64,000 nucleotides of DNA from Plectrocnemia conspersa (GCA_009617715.1 VTFK01000087.1:558001-622000), one strand, 5' to 3'. Positions 10,680-23,110 are shown, counted from the first letter of the stretch. Notes: a model not told the origin generated them from the sequence alone. Numbers and translations are program-made.

Positions 10680-11060
10680 GGGCATTATGGGCCCGTCCCT
10701 TTTATGTCGTGCGATTCTCGTGTCAAAACGAGCAACAATTTAACAGTATACCTGTCAGGAACTTGCGCTGGATGTCTCTGTGTCCAACAATTCCCTAACT
10801 AGATTAATATATTTACGTGTGTTAAAAATAATAAAAGGCTGTTTGTGCTCCGGCCATTTACCATTTTTGGTCGTTGTTGTCCGTTACGGGGTGGGCCATT
10901 GTTGATCCGGTCATATAAAGCAATATATGAATGAGCGTTACAGATGGCTTTTTGTTGGAATTGGGGTGAAAAAGATGACATAGGAGAATGACGGAGGAGA
11001 AAAAAATAGGACGTCATCATCGACTCGAGTCTTTTTTCCAGTTTGGACTGAAAGGAAGAA
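10680..11060. other. GC-rich island
   Basis: Includes GGGCCCGTCCCTTTTATG and CCGTTACGGGGTGGGCC. The 73-codon minus-strand frame (10799-11020) has no domain character. Candidate regulatory element only. Confidence 0.45.
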
Positions 11061-11929
11061 TGGAGCCTTTCGTAGAATCTGTAGGAAATGGTATAAAATC
11101 ACACGTGCGACTGGTGTGACTTTTTAAAAGTGGTTCGTGGAATGCTCATTTGTGAGGTCAGATGAAATTATATTAGATATGATAATAAATAACAATAAAT
11201 TATCAATTTTAATTGCTATTCAAGAGCTTAGAACATTTTTGATCTTCTGGGCCACAATGTCCGATAAAAACTTTAAAGAGCCGCATATAGAATTATCATG
11301 GGATGATTACCACTTTACTTTTCACAGAATAAAAAAATACCATATAATTATTAATGTGAATTCTAAGCTACTCAGTGTATAAATATGTTTTTTAAACTTG
11401 CGATAGTAAAAGTATTTTAAAAATGCTTGTTTGAATTTTACTTTTTGTATGCTTCCTACGAAAAAAAATAAACGTCATTACCATCCCATATTCTAAAAAT
11501 TCACGGTATTTTTCAATATGCAGTTATAAGCTTATATGAGTCGAAAAATATATTGGGATTGTAAAATAATTCTAAAAATTAAATATTTTGCTCGATTAAT
11601 ATTGTTTAATTATGAAATGTAATCGCTCAGAAAATTAGCTACAGACAGCCATATCAAGGGAGCGGCTTAAGCCGACTGCAACACAGTAAACATAAAAAAT
11701 AAAATGTGACTCGCGTAAAAAAATACAATAATATATTTTTATATAAACAATTACGCGCTGCTTTAAATTAGATGATTAAGTAAATGATTCACCACTTTTC
11801 AGTGTTACAAAAATAGTAAACAGTGATGTGCAATAGTTGCATAGTGGTTTTGAAAACTTGTTTGATCAATCTATTACTATAACCTAAAAAATGGCAATCT
11901 TAGCACCTTGACACCTTAGTTAGCCATGT
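11061..11929. other. AT-rich; one unrecognised short ORF
   Basis: An open frame of 81 codons (11137-11382, +) starts MECSFVRSDEIIL. I recognise no family, no signal peptide and no neighbouring exon-like sequence, and its base composition matches the background. I would not call it a gene. Confidence 0.45.
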
Positions 11930-12300
11930 GTGTCCTATTTTTTTCTCGTGCCTCCAAATGGCCTTTTGTATCGGAACGGGTAGAGCAGAGCGTTCGCCCA
12001 CCCGCGAGCTTTCTGACAAAACATGTGCTAGTTGTGCTATAATGGGATAGTAAATAGGAAGCAAAAACTAGCGGGCGGTCAAACACAAATAAAGATATCC
12101 ACTTTGATTTATAGACCATCTCGCGCTATAGAATCCATTATCAGATTTGCTACCTGTGCCACGACGGTTGTTGGGTCAACGCTTGCTTCTGCTGACACAA
12201 TTGTGACCCACGCTGCTAATGTGGCATTAAATTTCCTATCATTATTCACAATGTGTCTAAATATTGGTTTTCATTCAAACACATACACATGTCTTTGAAT
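11930..12300. other. GC-richer island
   Basis: Moderately GC-rich, with overlapping open frames on both strands (11916-12119 - and 12032-12298 +) that are mutually incompatible and lack motifs. TTTATAGACCATCT and TGTGACCCACGCTGCTAATG are the kind of non-repetitive sequence seen in conserved non-coding DNA. Confidence 0.4.
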
Positions 12301-13029
12301 GAGATGGTAGATAAGTCACTCTACTATTTTAAAATATTATTATTAATATCGATATGATTCTTATTGCGATTGCAACATTTATTCAGCTACACAAATGGTA
12401 AAATTGGGTATTTCGAAAAACTAAGCAGTTACATCTACATGAGCTTATATTGTTGCTAGTATATATATCTGGTATTAAGATTTTTCCAGTTTTTCGTGCT
12501 TTAGATTGCGCAATAATTATCTACTGTGTTCTGATATTTATATTAAAAGCTATTTTTAGTTGACAACAATACGTTAATTAGTTAAGTAATTTTAGGATCA
12601 CGTGTGTTTATAATAACACTGTACAACAATTTTACACTTTATTTGCAATAAGTTTAACTTCATTTATATGTAAAGTTATATATTGATTTTAGTCAAATAA
12701 TTTTTTAATATTGAATATATTTTAATTAGCTTTCTATCAAACATTACTAAGAAATCTTTATTTTATAAATATTTGGGATATGTTTTAGTATTTATCTTTT
12801 TTTAATAACAGCCATAAATTTATTAAAAAATCTAATTAAAAGGTTTAAAATATACATATATTAACACATTTGTATATACCGAAATCTGTCTAATTCCTGT
12901 GACATTTTCAACAGAAAATGTTTAGTTACTTAAGTGTGTCATTAATAGTTTAGTAATTTAATTGTGTCATTAATATTTGTAATAAGTAATCTCAAAATGA
13001 ATGTTGTTATTTTAAATTAAACAAGTAAA
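12301..13029. other. AT-rich, no feature seen
   Basis: Nothing recognisable. Confidence 0.55.
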
Positions 13030-13400
13030 TCGCTTTAAATGTTTAATTTAATTTAAATTATTTTTAGTAAAGTTTCCTTTTAAAGACATAACTTTTTCCC
13101 AACTCTCGGTCAATTTATTAATTACATTGGCAAAATGTGGCTTTGAATAAAAATATTACGTCATCTGATTTTTTTTTCTTTGTATAAAATGTTGCATCAA
13201 ATGAAATAAATGGTCATCAGAAGGAGCAAGATCTAGAGAATAAGGTGGATGAGCTAAAACTGTCTTTAAATACGTATTTTTATTGGCGGTCCTTGCCGAA
13301 TTAAAAAAAAAATCATACAACATGCAATTTTGTATAAATTGTTCACTTGCTGAAAATTCTGTCATCATAAATTTTGAGGCCCATTTTTTTTAAATATCAA
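13030..13400 (-). mobile_element. Mariner transposase C-terminal relic
   Basis: Minus strand 13156-13368 contains LAHPPYSLDLAPSDDHLF, the third catalytic region of mariner (HPPYSPDLAPSDYHLF), with the Asp retained in APSD. After a stop and shift, FANVINKLTESWEKVMSLKG (about 13075-13140) gives the mariner C-terminus. Upstream, the HDNARPH region is unrecognisable. The APSDyHLF wording groups it with Mos1-like mariners, not the APCDFFLF type at 16.5 kb. Confidence 0.75.
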
Positions 13401-13829
13401 AAATTAGTTGTCCAGATGAGGACCAACACATATAAAATAAAATACTCAATATAAAACTTGTTTTTAATATTGTCAAAAAAATATATTTGTCTTAAATTTT
13501 GTCAAAAACTATATATTCTATATATATTTATAATAAATATATATTATTTTGTTACAAAATCTGTCTTTTTTGTCGACATTTTTAAAAACCATACACACAT
13601 TTTCCATTAAAAAATCCATGATTACAATCTAATGTTTATAGAAATAAATTATTTGAGTTATCTAATATTTTATTAATTATATACTTAACCATATATGCAT
13701 GTTTTAGAAAAAGTAAAAAGTACTACAGTATAGTACATATATATATTTATAAAATTTCTCACCTGGAGGTAGGTATATGAATGAGATATGTACACATTTT
13801 TATGACACACCCTATACATATTACGACAT
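13401..13829. other. AT-rich, no feature seen
   Basis: Contains short TATA-type dinucleotide runs only. Confidence 0.55.
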
Positions 13830-14180
13830 TATGCCAGGGTGGCAGATACGATGCCTTAAGTCGATATTACTTGAATTAAATGAAATGTTTCGTCATTGTG
13901 CTGGCGTGGTAAGGACGCACACTCGACAAATGTTTTGTTGTGTATACCCCCCCTAATTCAAAATGGCTTATTGTGCGCGAGAAAAATATTTCAATCCTGA
14001 AATATGGAGCCGGAGCTTTATATTATTGTTGTTGTTGGTGGGAGCTCGGCTTATGAATTTATGGCCGGTTGTGTGTAATATTTATCGTTCGATAATGTGA
14101 GAGAGACCCACACATGCCACTGAACTTTATTTACATCTTAGCTACCGGTGATACGAGACGAGAATTTTAATGATTCAAAA
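13830..14180. other. GC-richer island
   Basis: Contains GAATTTATGGCCGG, ATTTATCGTTCGATAATG and (TTG)n at about 14028-14037. Homeodomain- and GATA-like words are present, but such words are common in A/T-rich DNA. Confidence 0.4.
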
Positions 14181-15224
14181 GCTGGGATTTTAATCTGAAA
14201 AAATGTATGTTTTTTAGTATAAAATTGTGCTGCAGTATTCACGTAAGTATATACTTTTTTAAATTCTTTAACTAACCATTAAATTTCATACTTTTTTAAC
14301 TTGTTTATCTAAATTATATTTTATAGATAAAAATATTTTATAAAAAATGCATTATTATTAAATTTTAACACAAAAATACTAAAATTATAACTTTCATTCA
14401 TCGTTTGATTCTTAGACTGTATTCAATTTTTAAACGTAGATAAGCTATTTAATTTCACTTATCAGATTTGCAAATGCCAAAAGAAGTTATTGTGATGTGC
14501 ATATCAGAATAGTTATGTAAAAGCTGTTTGCCATATAAAATATAATATTAAAATCATCCTTAATAAAATAAATAGCAACACAAACATTAAATATACATTG
14601 CTAAGCATAGCAATATTTCACATAATCAATTTAATGAATAAAATCCATAGGACAAATCTTTCATTTTTTTTTAATTAAGAGCGTATTTTTAATTACATAA
14701 TGTTAAAAGTTGTTGATATTGCATTAACTAAGCTACATAAATACATTCTTATTCAGTTATATCATATTTGTATACCTACTTATGTATATATTTTTGATAA
14801 GTATCAAGGTGTCATCTTGACAGCATGACAATAGTATGAATGAAATGAATTGTGCCCAGTGGCTGACACTTAATATGAAAAATGAATACTTTTTTGTCAG
14901 ACGTCAAAAATATATTAATCAGTATCTAGCGAGTAGCATTCATTCATAGTTTATGTTAGAAAACTTAAAAAAAACTAATGAAGCATCAGATAAAATATGT
15001 AATGTTCGCAAAGTAATGAATATTTTATTTCTTAAAATTAAGTTCATAAAATATTTTTTTAAGACATTTTATAATGAGTATTTGATCGAGTACGATGATG
15101 TAAGTATTTATGAATCTCACAGTATCTCCAAAATCGTGAATGACACAGGAAACCTTAAATTTTGCCAAACGTCCAATTAAAACACAATACATCAACTAAA
15201 GTAAAAGTAAACATCTTGAAACGT
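14181..15224. other. AT-rich, no feature seen
   Basis: A 75-codon open frame at 14953-15180 (+) is Lys/Ile/Phe-rich, as expected from base composition. Not recognised as a gene. Confidence 0.5.
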
Positions 15225-15480
15225 GTGTGCCCAGGGGTCGACAACAACAACGAAACCAACGTAGCAGAAGATGTCATTTTTTTGTTAAAACGACAGACGG
15301 GGATGGCATTGTTATTATTATTATTCTTGTTATTATAAGCGTAAATTTGTGAATGGAGAGACATAAAGGTGACTGCGGTAGATCCCCTAGATTTACCTGG
15401 ACTTCTGGGACATCTCACTTTGGTCAAAGGTGTCCCGCGGACAAAAGGACATCGTAGGGACCGGGGATTAGCCCTATTAC
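15225..15480. other. GC-richer island with (ATT)n
   Basis: Includes a short ATT trinucleotide repeat near 15312-15325 and a GTCCCGCGGACAAAAGGAC patch. The minus-strand 90-codon frame (15155-15427) carries Asn and Thr runs produced by the simple repeats. Confidence 0.4.
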
Positions 15481-15889
15481 CTAGTTCTTATACGTGCATA
15501 AGATGATTATTTCTGTCCTAAAAACGATTGAAATCCGAAAAGAAATGTGCAACCGTGTTATATTTAAAATACCTATATACATTTAACAAAGCTAAATTTA
15601 TTTATGATGCTGGATTCATTGAATAAGCTTGCTTTATATACTTTTATGCAATATTCTTTCCATCTTTTGAGATCTTCTTGAGCAGTCTATTTTTACCCAT
15701 GGTTTTGGGAGAGTTGGGCAAACATCTTAATAATCATTTCAGAATTGGAACTTATTAAGGTTAGTCTTGGTGTGAAAAATTCGATCCAGTTAATTCTAAA
15801 ATAATAATAGATTATATTATCATGTTATATGAAACACCCTCGTCGAGCTCATATATTATTAGTTTGTTTTTGAACATTGTTGACTGATC
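15481..15889. other. AT-rich, no feature seen
   Basis: Nothing recognisable. Confidence 0.55.
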
Positions 15890-16230
15890 GAATGGACATT
15901 TTTCGCTTCGGATTGAATATTTATGAACGAGCCGGTAGCGGAGGTTAATCGGCTTTCTGTCCGTTTCGTTCGATGAAAGCCCCGACCATTTTCAGCGTTT
16001 CAAATTAAATTTAACGCCAATACATATGCGGGGTCATATTCATATTTAATAACTTCTCGTAGCGTTTCCCTAGACACACAGCTTCGCATACTTGCACGCA
16101 TACACATGTATGTACGTACATGGCGAATTCCGTCACGTTCACCACTGTTGACCTCGCCATAACCAGTAAGATTCCATGGTTATGACAGTGTTGAACCGAG
16201 ATACTGGACTACCATTGTGCGCAACTAGGG
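15890..16230. other. GC-richer island
   Basis: Unique-looking sequence with AATATTTATGAACGAGCC, GAAAGCCCCGACCATTTT and ATGTATGTACGTACATGG. No open frame is supported. Confidence 0.45.
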
Positions 16231-16524
16231 TTATCAATGACATTCAAAACTATGCATAAAAAATTTAATATTCCTAATTAATAAACCCAATCCACTTCTG
16301 ATCGTGTTGAACATTCCAAACATGATTTTTATTAGTACATTTTAGAATATGGAATATCATTTTCATTTTATTGCAGGTAATTGGTATCTTTCTTTAAAGA
16401 GCTTTTAAGTTTTAAATGTTTGAAAATGCATAAAAAATATTTGAATGTATATATATTATATGAATACATACATATGATTTTTTTTAATAATTTTGTTTCG
16501 GAAAGTAATGAGCTTAGAACAAAT

Positions 16525-17402
16525 TTCAGTCAAAATACTCTCCTTGGCTAGCGAAATATCTCAAGGTTGATTCCATGGCATTTTCGGAAGGGTCTTCAGT
16601 CGTGGCCCTCTTAATATCGGGAATGGTGGCGAAACGTTTTTCTTTTAGCACGGTTTTTATTTTTGGAAGAGCCAGAAGTTGCATGGTGCTAAATCCGGAG
16701 AGTAATGTGGATGTGAAGAGACAGGAACTTTTTTTTTGGTCAGAAGCGAGATGTGGCACGGCGCGTTGTCGTGATGAAGGAGAGACCCATTGGCTCATTT
16801 TTCTGGTCCTTTCTCCGTACATCGTTTCGAAAAAATTGCAGTACGCCCTTGTAATATTCGAAGTTTACGGTGGTTTCCCATGGAATGCCCAATGCCCTCA
16901 ATATCATGAAGTTAAGGTTCGACTTTGATTGACGTGCCTTCTTAGGGGCAGGAGAGCCACTCCTTCGGAATTGGGAATCTTGCATTTTTGTATCAAGGTC
17001 ATAGCCATACACCCAAATTTTATCTCCAATTATAATTTTGACCATGAAATCCGGATTTGCATCAATTAATTCCGTGTAAACTGACACACGATTTTCCTTC
17101 TGTTCGAGAGACAAAAGTTTGGAAATTTCGCACTCACTCGTCTCATTTACAAATTTTCGGTTAAAATGCTTTACATGGACCCGTAAAGGATGTTCAGTTT
17201 TTCGGTAAGCTCTCGAATTGTAAATTTTCTGTTTGAACGAACCATTTTTGAACATTTTTTGAAGTCAAAAGATGTCCCGACCGTTGCTCGTCTTCAACTG
17301 ACTTAATCGCCATACACTGATTTTAACATTTCATGAGCTTTTTTGGCACTTTTTTTGCAAAATAAAACAAAATTGAATGTTAATGCGTTGTTCGAAATTC
17401 AT
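16525..17402 (-). pseudogene. Mariner transposase pseudogene
   Basis: Begins at an ATG (17400-17402) with MNFEQRINIQFCF. After frameshifts come AKKAHEMLKSVYGD, then LSLEQKENRVSVYTELID, GDKIWVYGYD (first catalytic Asp kept, GDETW changed to GDKIW; 17010-17027) and PKKARQSKSN. In another frame HHDNAPCHIS (second Asp kept, 16759-16776) is followed by YSPDLAPCNFW, where the third catalytic Asp is Asn (16675-16686). The end reads FASQGEYFD. Length is about that of a 345-residue family member. Several frameshifts plus the Asp-to-Asn change make it inactive. Confidence 0.85.
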
Positions 17403-17566
17403 GATGCACGACAGACGCGCTAAACATGACCTAACACTTCTAGCTCTGGAAGCCGGCTAACAAGTCATAACTTGTTAAAACTTGACACTGACTATCTCAA
17501 CGGATCAGGCTATTGGACTTATTTCTTTAAATACATCTATTGGCCGCATTTACTGCTATAAAAATT

Positions 17567-17595
17567 CATTCACAGTACTTTTTTATCACACCTCG
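17567..17595 (-). repeat. Mariner 5' terminal inverted repeat
   Basis: Read on the minus strand it is CGAGGTGTGATAAAAAAGTA plus CTGTGAATG, matching the usual mariner end (CGAGGTGTG.TCAAAAAGTA). It sets the outer boundary of the 16.5-17.6 kb element. Confidence 0.7.
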
Positions 17596-17734
17596 TATGT
17601 ATTTATTGAAATTAAATTTTTATAATAATGGCTTAATTGGCATAAAATAGAACAATATTTTGTATTATTATGAAGCAAAAATAAAATTTACAAATAAAAA
17701 ATTACATTTTAAAAAATAAATAAATAAGTAGACC

Positions 17735-17905
17735 AGCTCCTCGAAGCTGACATTATATCAATCAATATGCATTGCTAATGTATTTATGTAGACAACTTAA
17801 AAATACGATTGAAGTGTATTAAATTCTTTGAACTAGTATAGTTATCATTACTTGAACTCGTTTTATATAAGTGATTGTGAAGTGTAAAATTATTATGCGT
17901 TACTA
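17735..17905 (+). repeat. Dispersed repeat U2, copy 1
   Basis: Collinear with 40028-40190: GTAGACAACTTAAAAATACG versus ATGGACAACTTGAAAATATG, then TTTGAACTAGTATAGTTATC versus TTCGAACTGGTCTAGTTATT, then GTGATTGTGAAGTGTA versus GTGATTATGTAGTGTA. Old and degenerate. No coding frame and no known family recognised. Confidence 0.5.
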
Positions 17906-19189
17906 TAAATAAATTTATCGATAAATTAATTTCAACACTCTCGACACAACATTGAACATAAATTATAAAAGTAGTTTTTTTTTACTTTTTGTGGTTGATC
18001 TATTAATTATAAATTTTATTTTATTATTATAAATAAAGTATTATGAAGAAAACGACTCATTACAGATATGTTTTTTTCTAAGATAATGGCAATAAAATAA
18101 GATTTTCAATCTATTTTTTTTATGCAGGTTTATATGCAGCAGATTATTTGTAATCAAATTTATTTTTTCGAAGTGAGCTCGATTATTACTTATTATCTTT
18201 ACTAGAATAAGCTAGTGATAAATAATACTTATTTAATCTTAGCATGCAAGACACCTGGAAAATAATCTCACTATCTCAAAAGAATATACATATGCATATA
18301 TATATATTGGCAAATCTAAACAAAGCATACAATGTGCATATTCACATACACTAAAAAAATATATCCAAATTGCCTTTTTTTCTCGTTCATGTATAGTATT
18401 TTTTTTCACTGTGTATGCATAGGATCACGAAGGATGTTTTTTCTTCGCTCATTGTGTGCACGTCTAGAAATGACGTTATACGGTTGCTCAAATCAGATTT
18501 CACGCCACTTGAATGAAGACGTTACACCACATTCATTGTGATATGAATTTTGGGTAACTCACTTTCACACTTCGAATTTAAAACGCGTAAAATCGCGTGC
18601 TATTCAAACGCTGATGCGCTTTCAAAAATTGCACACGTGTGACATGTGTGTATAAGTATGTAACACTGCACTGAATCGTTTCGATAACACGCGAATGCCT
18701 AAAGTAAAAAATGTACGTGGAGCAATAAAATTTTAATTAAATATTTATTTAAAATTTAAAACGAATTATTTATTTAAAATTATATTTTCCTCCATCATCT
18801 TAAGATAAAATAGCAAAACTTATGGTTATTCAATTTTTTATGCAAGGTAAAATTACTAGCCAAGCTTTATATAAAAATAAAAAATATTGGTAAATAAAGC
18901 TGTAAAAGTCAACATGTATATTAAAACGGAAAAGAAAATTAAAATTATTTTTTTGTAAGAAATATTAAAAAAAATAGCTTAACTCACCTGACGTGTCACA
19001 TCTAATAATATAAATAATATTGTTTTTAATTATTTTTAATATGGCTGTAAAAATACAGTAAATAAAAGCAATGGATCAGAAGATTTGAAACGTGTTTTTC
19101 AGTCTTTAAAGCAAGGTGTGCTTTGGCATTCTGTATTTATGTTTAAATTAAAAGTTGTTTTTCTGCAAAATATTTTCTAGTAAGGAAAT
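17906..19189. other. AT-rich with a CpG-richer patch at 18540-18720
   Basis: Mostly featureless. The patch at 18540-18720 has several CGCG-containing words (AAACGCGTAAAATCGCGTG) and CACACGTGTGACATGTGTG. The 69-codon frame at 18332-18541 (+) is unrecognised. Confidence 0.45.
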
Positions 19190-19320
19190 GCAAATTCTCA
19201 AAAGAATTGGGTTTTGAAACGTTTTCAAGAATTACGATTGCGTCCTCTTCTATGGGTCATTCGAGCCAGGACGTCCACACTAGCCGACTCGCCTTTAACT
19301 GTTACCATCCGGCTTTGCCT
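19190..19320 (+). mobile_element. Jockey/BS-type LINE relic, copy 4
   Basis: ACGATTGCGTCCTCTTCTAT and GACGTCCACACTAGCCGACTC are the reverse complement of blocks at 1970-2000 and 40535-40600. The only preserved part is this roughly 120-bp 3'-side block. Confidence 0.45.
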
Positions 19321-19690
19321 CGATGTTGACTTGCTGTCTTTGTGATCAACTTATCGCATTATTATATAACGCCAGATTCTGTATAACATCCTTCATATAT
19401 AATCCTGCTGTTTATAACTCATAATTCATCACTGGCATCGAACGGAATATAATGGCCGCCAAAGATCGATAAAACACTTTTTGATTTGATCTTATCGCTC
19501 CACATAGGTGTACTATGATGTGTCGTTTATCGTTCCTTGTGCCAAAAACGCCCCTTATTTATCCCCATTTTCGACGGAAGCAAGAATAATGCCCCGAGGA
19601 AGTCCCAGTGGCAGCAAATAAAAATGTCATCGGCCGGTAAACGGGGGTTTCCTTTCATAAATAACAAATACCATGTGTGTGTGCGTTGTC
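19321..19690. other. GC-richer island
   Basis: Dense in TTTATAAC, CGATAAAACAC and CTTATCGCTC words (GATA-factor-like) with GTTTATCGTTCC. No coding frame. It has the look of a clustered-site regulatory element; inference only. Confidence 0.45.
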
Positions 19691-20384
19691 AGGATCGCTT
19701 TGCATAAATATGATTTTCATACTAGGTGCATATTGCGTGTTTGCGATTTATGGCTGTTTTAAAACACGATTTGTAAAGTTTGATAGCTTATAGGAAGTAG
19801 ATTAAACCATAAATTGTTTTAGAAACGGTGAGCAATAGTCGTGAAGTTTGAACCAGATTTAGTGAAGGTAAAAATGACAAAAAAATATATAATCAGATAT
19901 TTAAACATAAAACATAATCAAATAAAAAATCATACATCAATAACTTATTATAAGATGGAATCTTAAATAAGATCAGACAATAAGAAATGTTAAAATTTGA
20001 AAAGTCAAAATTTATTGATATGTAAAATTAATATTTAATACAAGACTGCAACTTTTTTGATATATGCTTGAATTTCTGCAATTCTGAATTTTAGCGATAT
20101 TCGTTGATTCATTAATGCTTCAAAAATTTATTTTTTTGATATTGCTAATAATGCACTGTTACTAGCAATATCTAAAATGAATAATACAATTAGTTTACAG
20201 GCAATCAAAAAAGTATTCCTAGGAGTCAGTTAGAGTCTGGTATTATTAAAATCGACACTAGTATGTTTTAATTTTTTTATATTGTAGTATGTTACATATT
20301 ATGTTAAAACATTACATTTTTAATAGTATCATGCTTCCAAAAAAAAATATTGCAAGATATAGAGAAGTAAAAATATTAAATCTT
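19691..20384. other. AT-rich; one 10-bp-arm inverted repeat
   Basis: GATATTGCTA (20138-20147) and TAGCAATATC (20163-20172) are perfectly complementary with a 15-base spacer. Otherwise nothing recognised. Confidence 0.5.
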
Positions 20385-20885
20385 ACGGGGGGCTTTCGAA
20401 CTTTCATACCTTCGCGTAGACGTCAAGTGAGTATTTCGAAGATTGAAAGCCTTCCCTTTGTTTTGCCGGCTGGCTTTGAATATTTGTCGTGCTCCTGCTG
20501 CATTCCTCAGTCATAGATTTCTGGGAGCTCCCCGGAAGGTCCGCTCCAGAGTGTCTGGATCGATGTGTACGTGAGCGGATTGTGCAACCTGGCCATCTCT
20601 GGCCTTTTGCCCCGGCATTTCAATTTGCTCCGGCTCTGTGGCCGCCCAGTCATTGTGTCGAGCTTAGTTTCGCTTGTGTTGTACATCCCCTTACACAAGT
20701 AGCCACCCCCGGTGGCCGCCGCCCGGGCTTTCTTTGTTATACAACCCGGCGTGAAGGGGTGGCGGTCGTGGGCGCTGTGGTGGCGAAGGAGAAAAAAAAC
20801 GCCACTTAAGCTACACACATATGCCTTTTGGCGATAAAAATGGTACGCCGTGTAAGGAGTCAGTGTCCACCCCTCTGAAAAAAAG
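20385..20885. other. GC-rich island, one of the strongest
   Basis: Among the most GC-rich stretches of the window (CCCCGGTGGCCGCCGCCCGG near 20708). Open frames of 103-106 codons on both strands overlap almost completely, which high GC produces by reducing stop codons. Neither has a recognised domain. It could be a CpG-island-like promoter or a conserved element. Confidence 0.5.
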
Positions 20886-21169
20886 TAAGGCGAAACGCCC
20901 GCGGGTAGTTATTTTTTAAAATCGATCGCAAAACATGCTTAATACATTCAAGCGTTTTTAAAGATATATCATGGCTCTATAAATAGCTGATAAAAAACTT
21001 AAATCACTTCGTGATAAATTTTATTATATGTTTAGAATCGATGAAAAATGATACTACATTGAGAAAACTTAAATGTTAAACAAAGAGCGACGATCTTTTA
21101 GGGTCATTTCTCTGCGATGGTGTTATTAAAAAGCTTAAAATCGTAACCGGGCTGCGTAAGTTCTCAAGA
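20886..21169. other. AT-rich, no feature seen
   Basis: Nothing recognisable. Confidence 0.5.
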
Positions 21170-21295
21170 GGCATCGTCCTTGTTCGATTTACGCCGATAA
21201 AATTCCAATGCAGGTGTCTAACTTTGAGATTTTATTTTAAAATTACGGATTTTCCAAGTCCAAACACCGCATCGAGATCGCAACTGGCTTATTCA
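21170..21295 (-). repeat. Dispersed repeat U1, copy 2
   Basis: The minus strand matches 455-577 (AGTTGCGATCTCGATGCGG, TGTTTGGACTTG, then CATTGGAATTTTATCG and GAACAAGGACGATG). Family unknown. Confidence 0.45.
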
Positions 21296-22599
21296 CATCC
21301 ATAATTTATACACAGCTTTCAGATTGATAGGTTGCAGTATTGTGCGTATAATATCTAGACTTACCATTATGTACAAATTTACAATAAAATATTTATTATG
21401 ATCTTTGAAAATATATTTTTAAAATTTTTTGAATCATTATTCATTCCCAGCGTTTTTTATATTTAAAACAAGGTTTTGGATTAGTATCATCAATGGAAAG
21501 AACTTGAAATGATTCTCTTTTACCTCTATTTTTTTTAATTATGTGATATATACTATAAATAACATAAAATTTGTAATAAAAAAATACTAGGATAAATAAA
21601 AAAGCATTAAAAAATCTCAGTTTCATTGCTTTTTATATTACGTGACAGTCTTGACCAATTTTTATTAATAATAATTAAACTAATTGAAGTAATAATATTT
21701 GCAAAAAATAATTGTTCTTGATTGTGATATTTTTTCTAGAATTATTCTCTACCTGTCTGTTTATAATCATCAAATTAATGTTTTATTAAAATTTTAACTA
21801 TTTTATTTTATATATTTTTTTATGCGGTATTGATCTCTAAGTATGTAAAAATTTTATTACTATATATTTATGACAAACAAAACTAAAATTAAATTAAAAA
21901 TATTTTTTTAAAACTTCGAATTTATAACATAAAAATATAAAATAAAATAAAGCCTTATATTTTACTTTTTTTATGTCTTAAAGCTATTTTTATTAAAAAC
22001 TTATTGTTGTATTTTTCATCTTTACTTTAATTTTACAAACGCAAGAAAAATATTTCATACATAATTTTTAAAGCTAAAAATGTACACAATTAAATACCTG
22101 TCGTGTTCCTGAATTATTTGAAACTATCTAAAGTGCTTTGAAACAATTATACTAATTGTAATTACTACAAAATTTTTAACTGAAGTTCTAAATAAAAAAT
22201 ATACAAAAACATATCTTGTAACTTCAAAAGATTATAATTTTTAGTATGGTTTTTGCAATAACAGTAAATAAATTATGAGAAAATCTCATATAACATTATT
22301 TTAAAGAGCGTGTTTTTAAAAGGACTACAGATGACATCCATTATTGTTGTGTCATATCGTAAATAGTATTGCAAAGAGTTGAACTTTAGTAATGAACTAT
22401 AATAATTATTTCAGGCTCAGTTTATACATGCTTCCGGATAATTTAAAATAATGTTATTTTCTAATGAATAACCCATAAGATACACAACGCTCTAAAGTAA
22501 ACTTATCAAAAATTCCATCCTTAAAAGATTTGCCAAAATTCGTAAGACAATATGTCAAAACGAACACTTTGTGTGATATTCGAGTCACACGTGTTTTAC
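21296..22599. other. Very AT-rich, no feature seen
   Basis: The 61-codon minus-strand frame at 21441-21626 encodes a Phe/Tyr/Lys-rich stretch reflecting base composition. No gene called. Confidence 0.55.
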
Positions 22600-23110
22600 T
22601 TTTTTTCTTACTTGACTCAACCCTAAAAGTTCAGAAAGCGCAACTTCGCCTCCGGAGCGATTGAATAACCGAGTAAGTCCGAGGCGTATAGCCGAGAGAC
22701 CAGTAACGCTATCTGGTAGTTGTTCCGGCATAAAAGGGGACAACCAAACACAAAGTGTTACCAGGACTTCATTGAAAGTCCGCCCATTTCTTGTCGGGAC
22801 GTTATCGTTCACGTCACGGATCTCGGGGGTTGAGGCCCCCACAACTCCACCCGCAAATAGGGGTGGGCTCTGAAGGTGGGCGACCCAGCGGGAGAGGGCT
22901 CCATCAAAAGGGATTTCTTTTACGGACTACAGTTGACCGCGATGAAAACCTACATCACACCACCACCACCGCCACCACCGCCACCACTGCCACCACCCTT
23001 CGGCCAAATGGGGATGTCAAGAAAAGCGATACAACAAATGCGCCCTGAGTAAAAACTACGCTTACACAATTCGACCCTGGTACGTTAGCTGCTACGTCCA
23101 GATCGGAGCT
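22600..23110. other. GC-rich island with purine/pyrimidine skew
   Basis: Strong island (CTCGGGGGTTGAGGCCCCC near 22824). Overlapping open frames occur on both strands (22585-22842 -, 22661-22873 +, 22791-23048 +). The minus frame contains DVNDNVP, which resembles a cadherin calcium-binding motif, but nothing else cadherin-like surrounds it. Confidence 0.45.
22957..22997 (+). repeat. (CCACCR)-type microsatellite
   Basis: Imperfect CCACCACCG/CCACCACTG repeat of about 40 bp inside a GC-rich island. Confidence 0.75.

Larger units (their letters stand above)
16470..17597 (-). mobile_element. Mariner element, nearly full length, inactive
   Basis: On the minus strand the element starts at a terminal inverted repeat (17567-17595, CGAGGTGTGATAAAAAAGTA), preceded by a TA dinucleotide (17596-17597) as expected for the TA target site. 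The transposase relic occupies 16525-17402. The opposite terminus is not clear: the sequence near 16470-16500 is only loosely complementary. The left boundary is therefore approximate. Confidence 0.75.

Noticed and set aside
13830..16230. Idea that the islands belong to a Hox-type regulatory domain because of TTTATGG/TTTATAA words
   Set aside because: Such words are frequent in A/T-rich DNA, and no homeobox exon or known Hox microRNA was seen in the window.
16575..16928. 117-codon plus-strand frame
   Set aside because: Antisense to the mariner transposase pseudogene; no independent support.
22585..22842. DVNDNVP in a minus-strand frame resembles the cadherin DxNDN calcium-binding motif
   Set aside because: No other cadherin-repeat residues surround it, the frame overlaps others in a GC-rich island, and a single five-residue match is weak.
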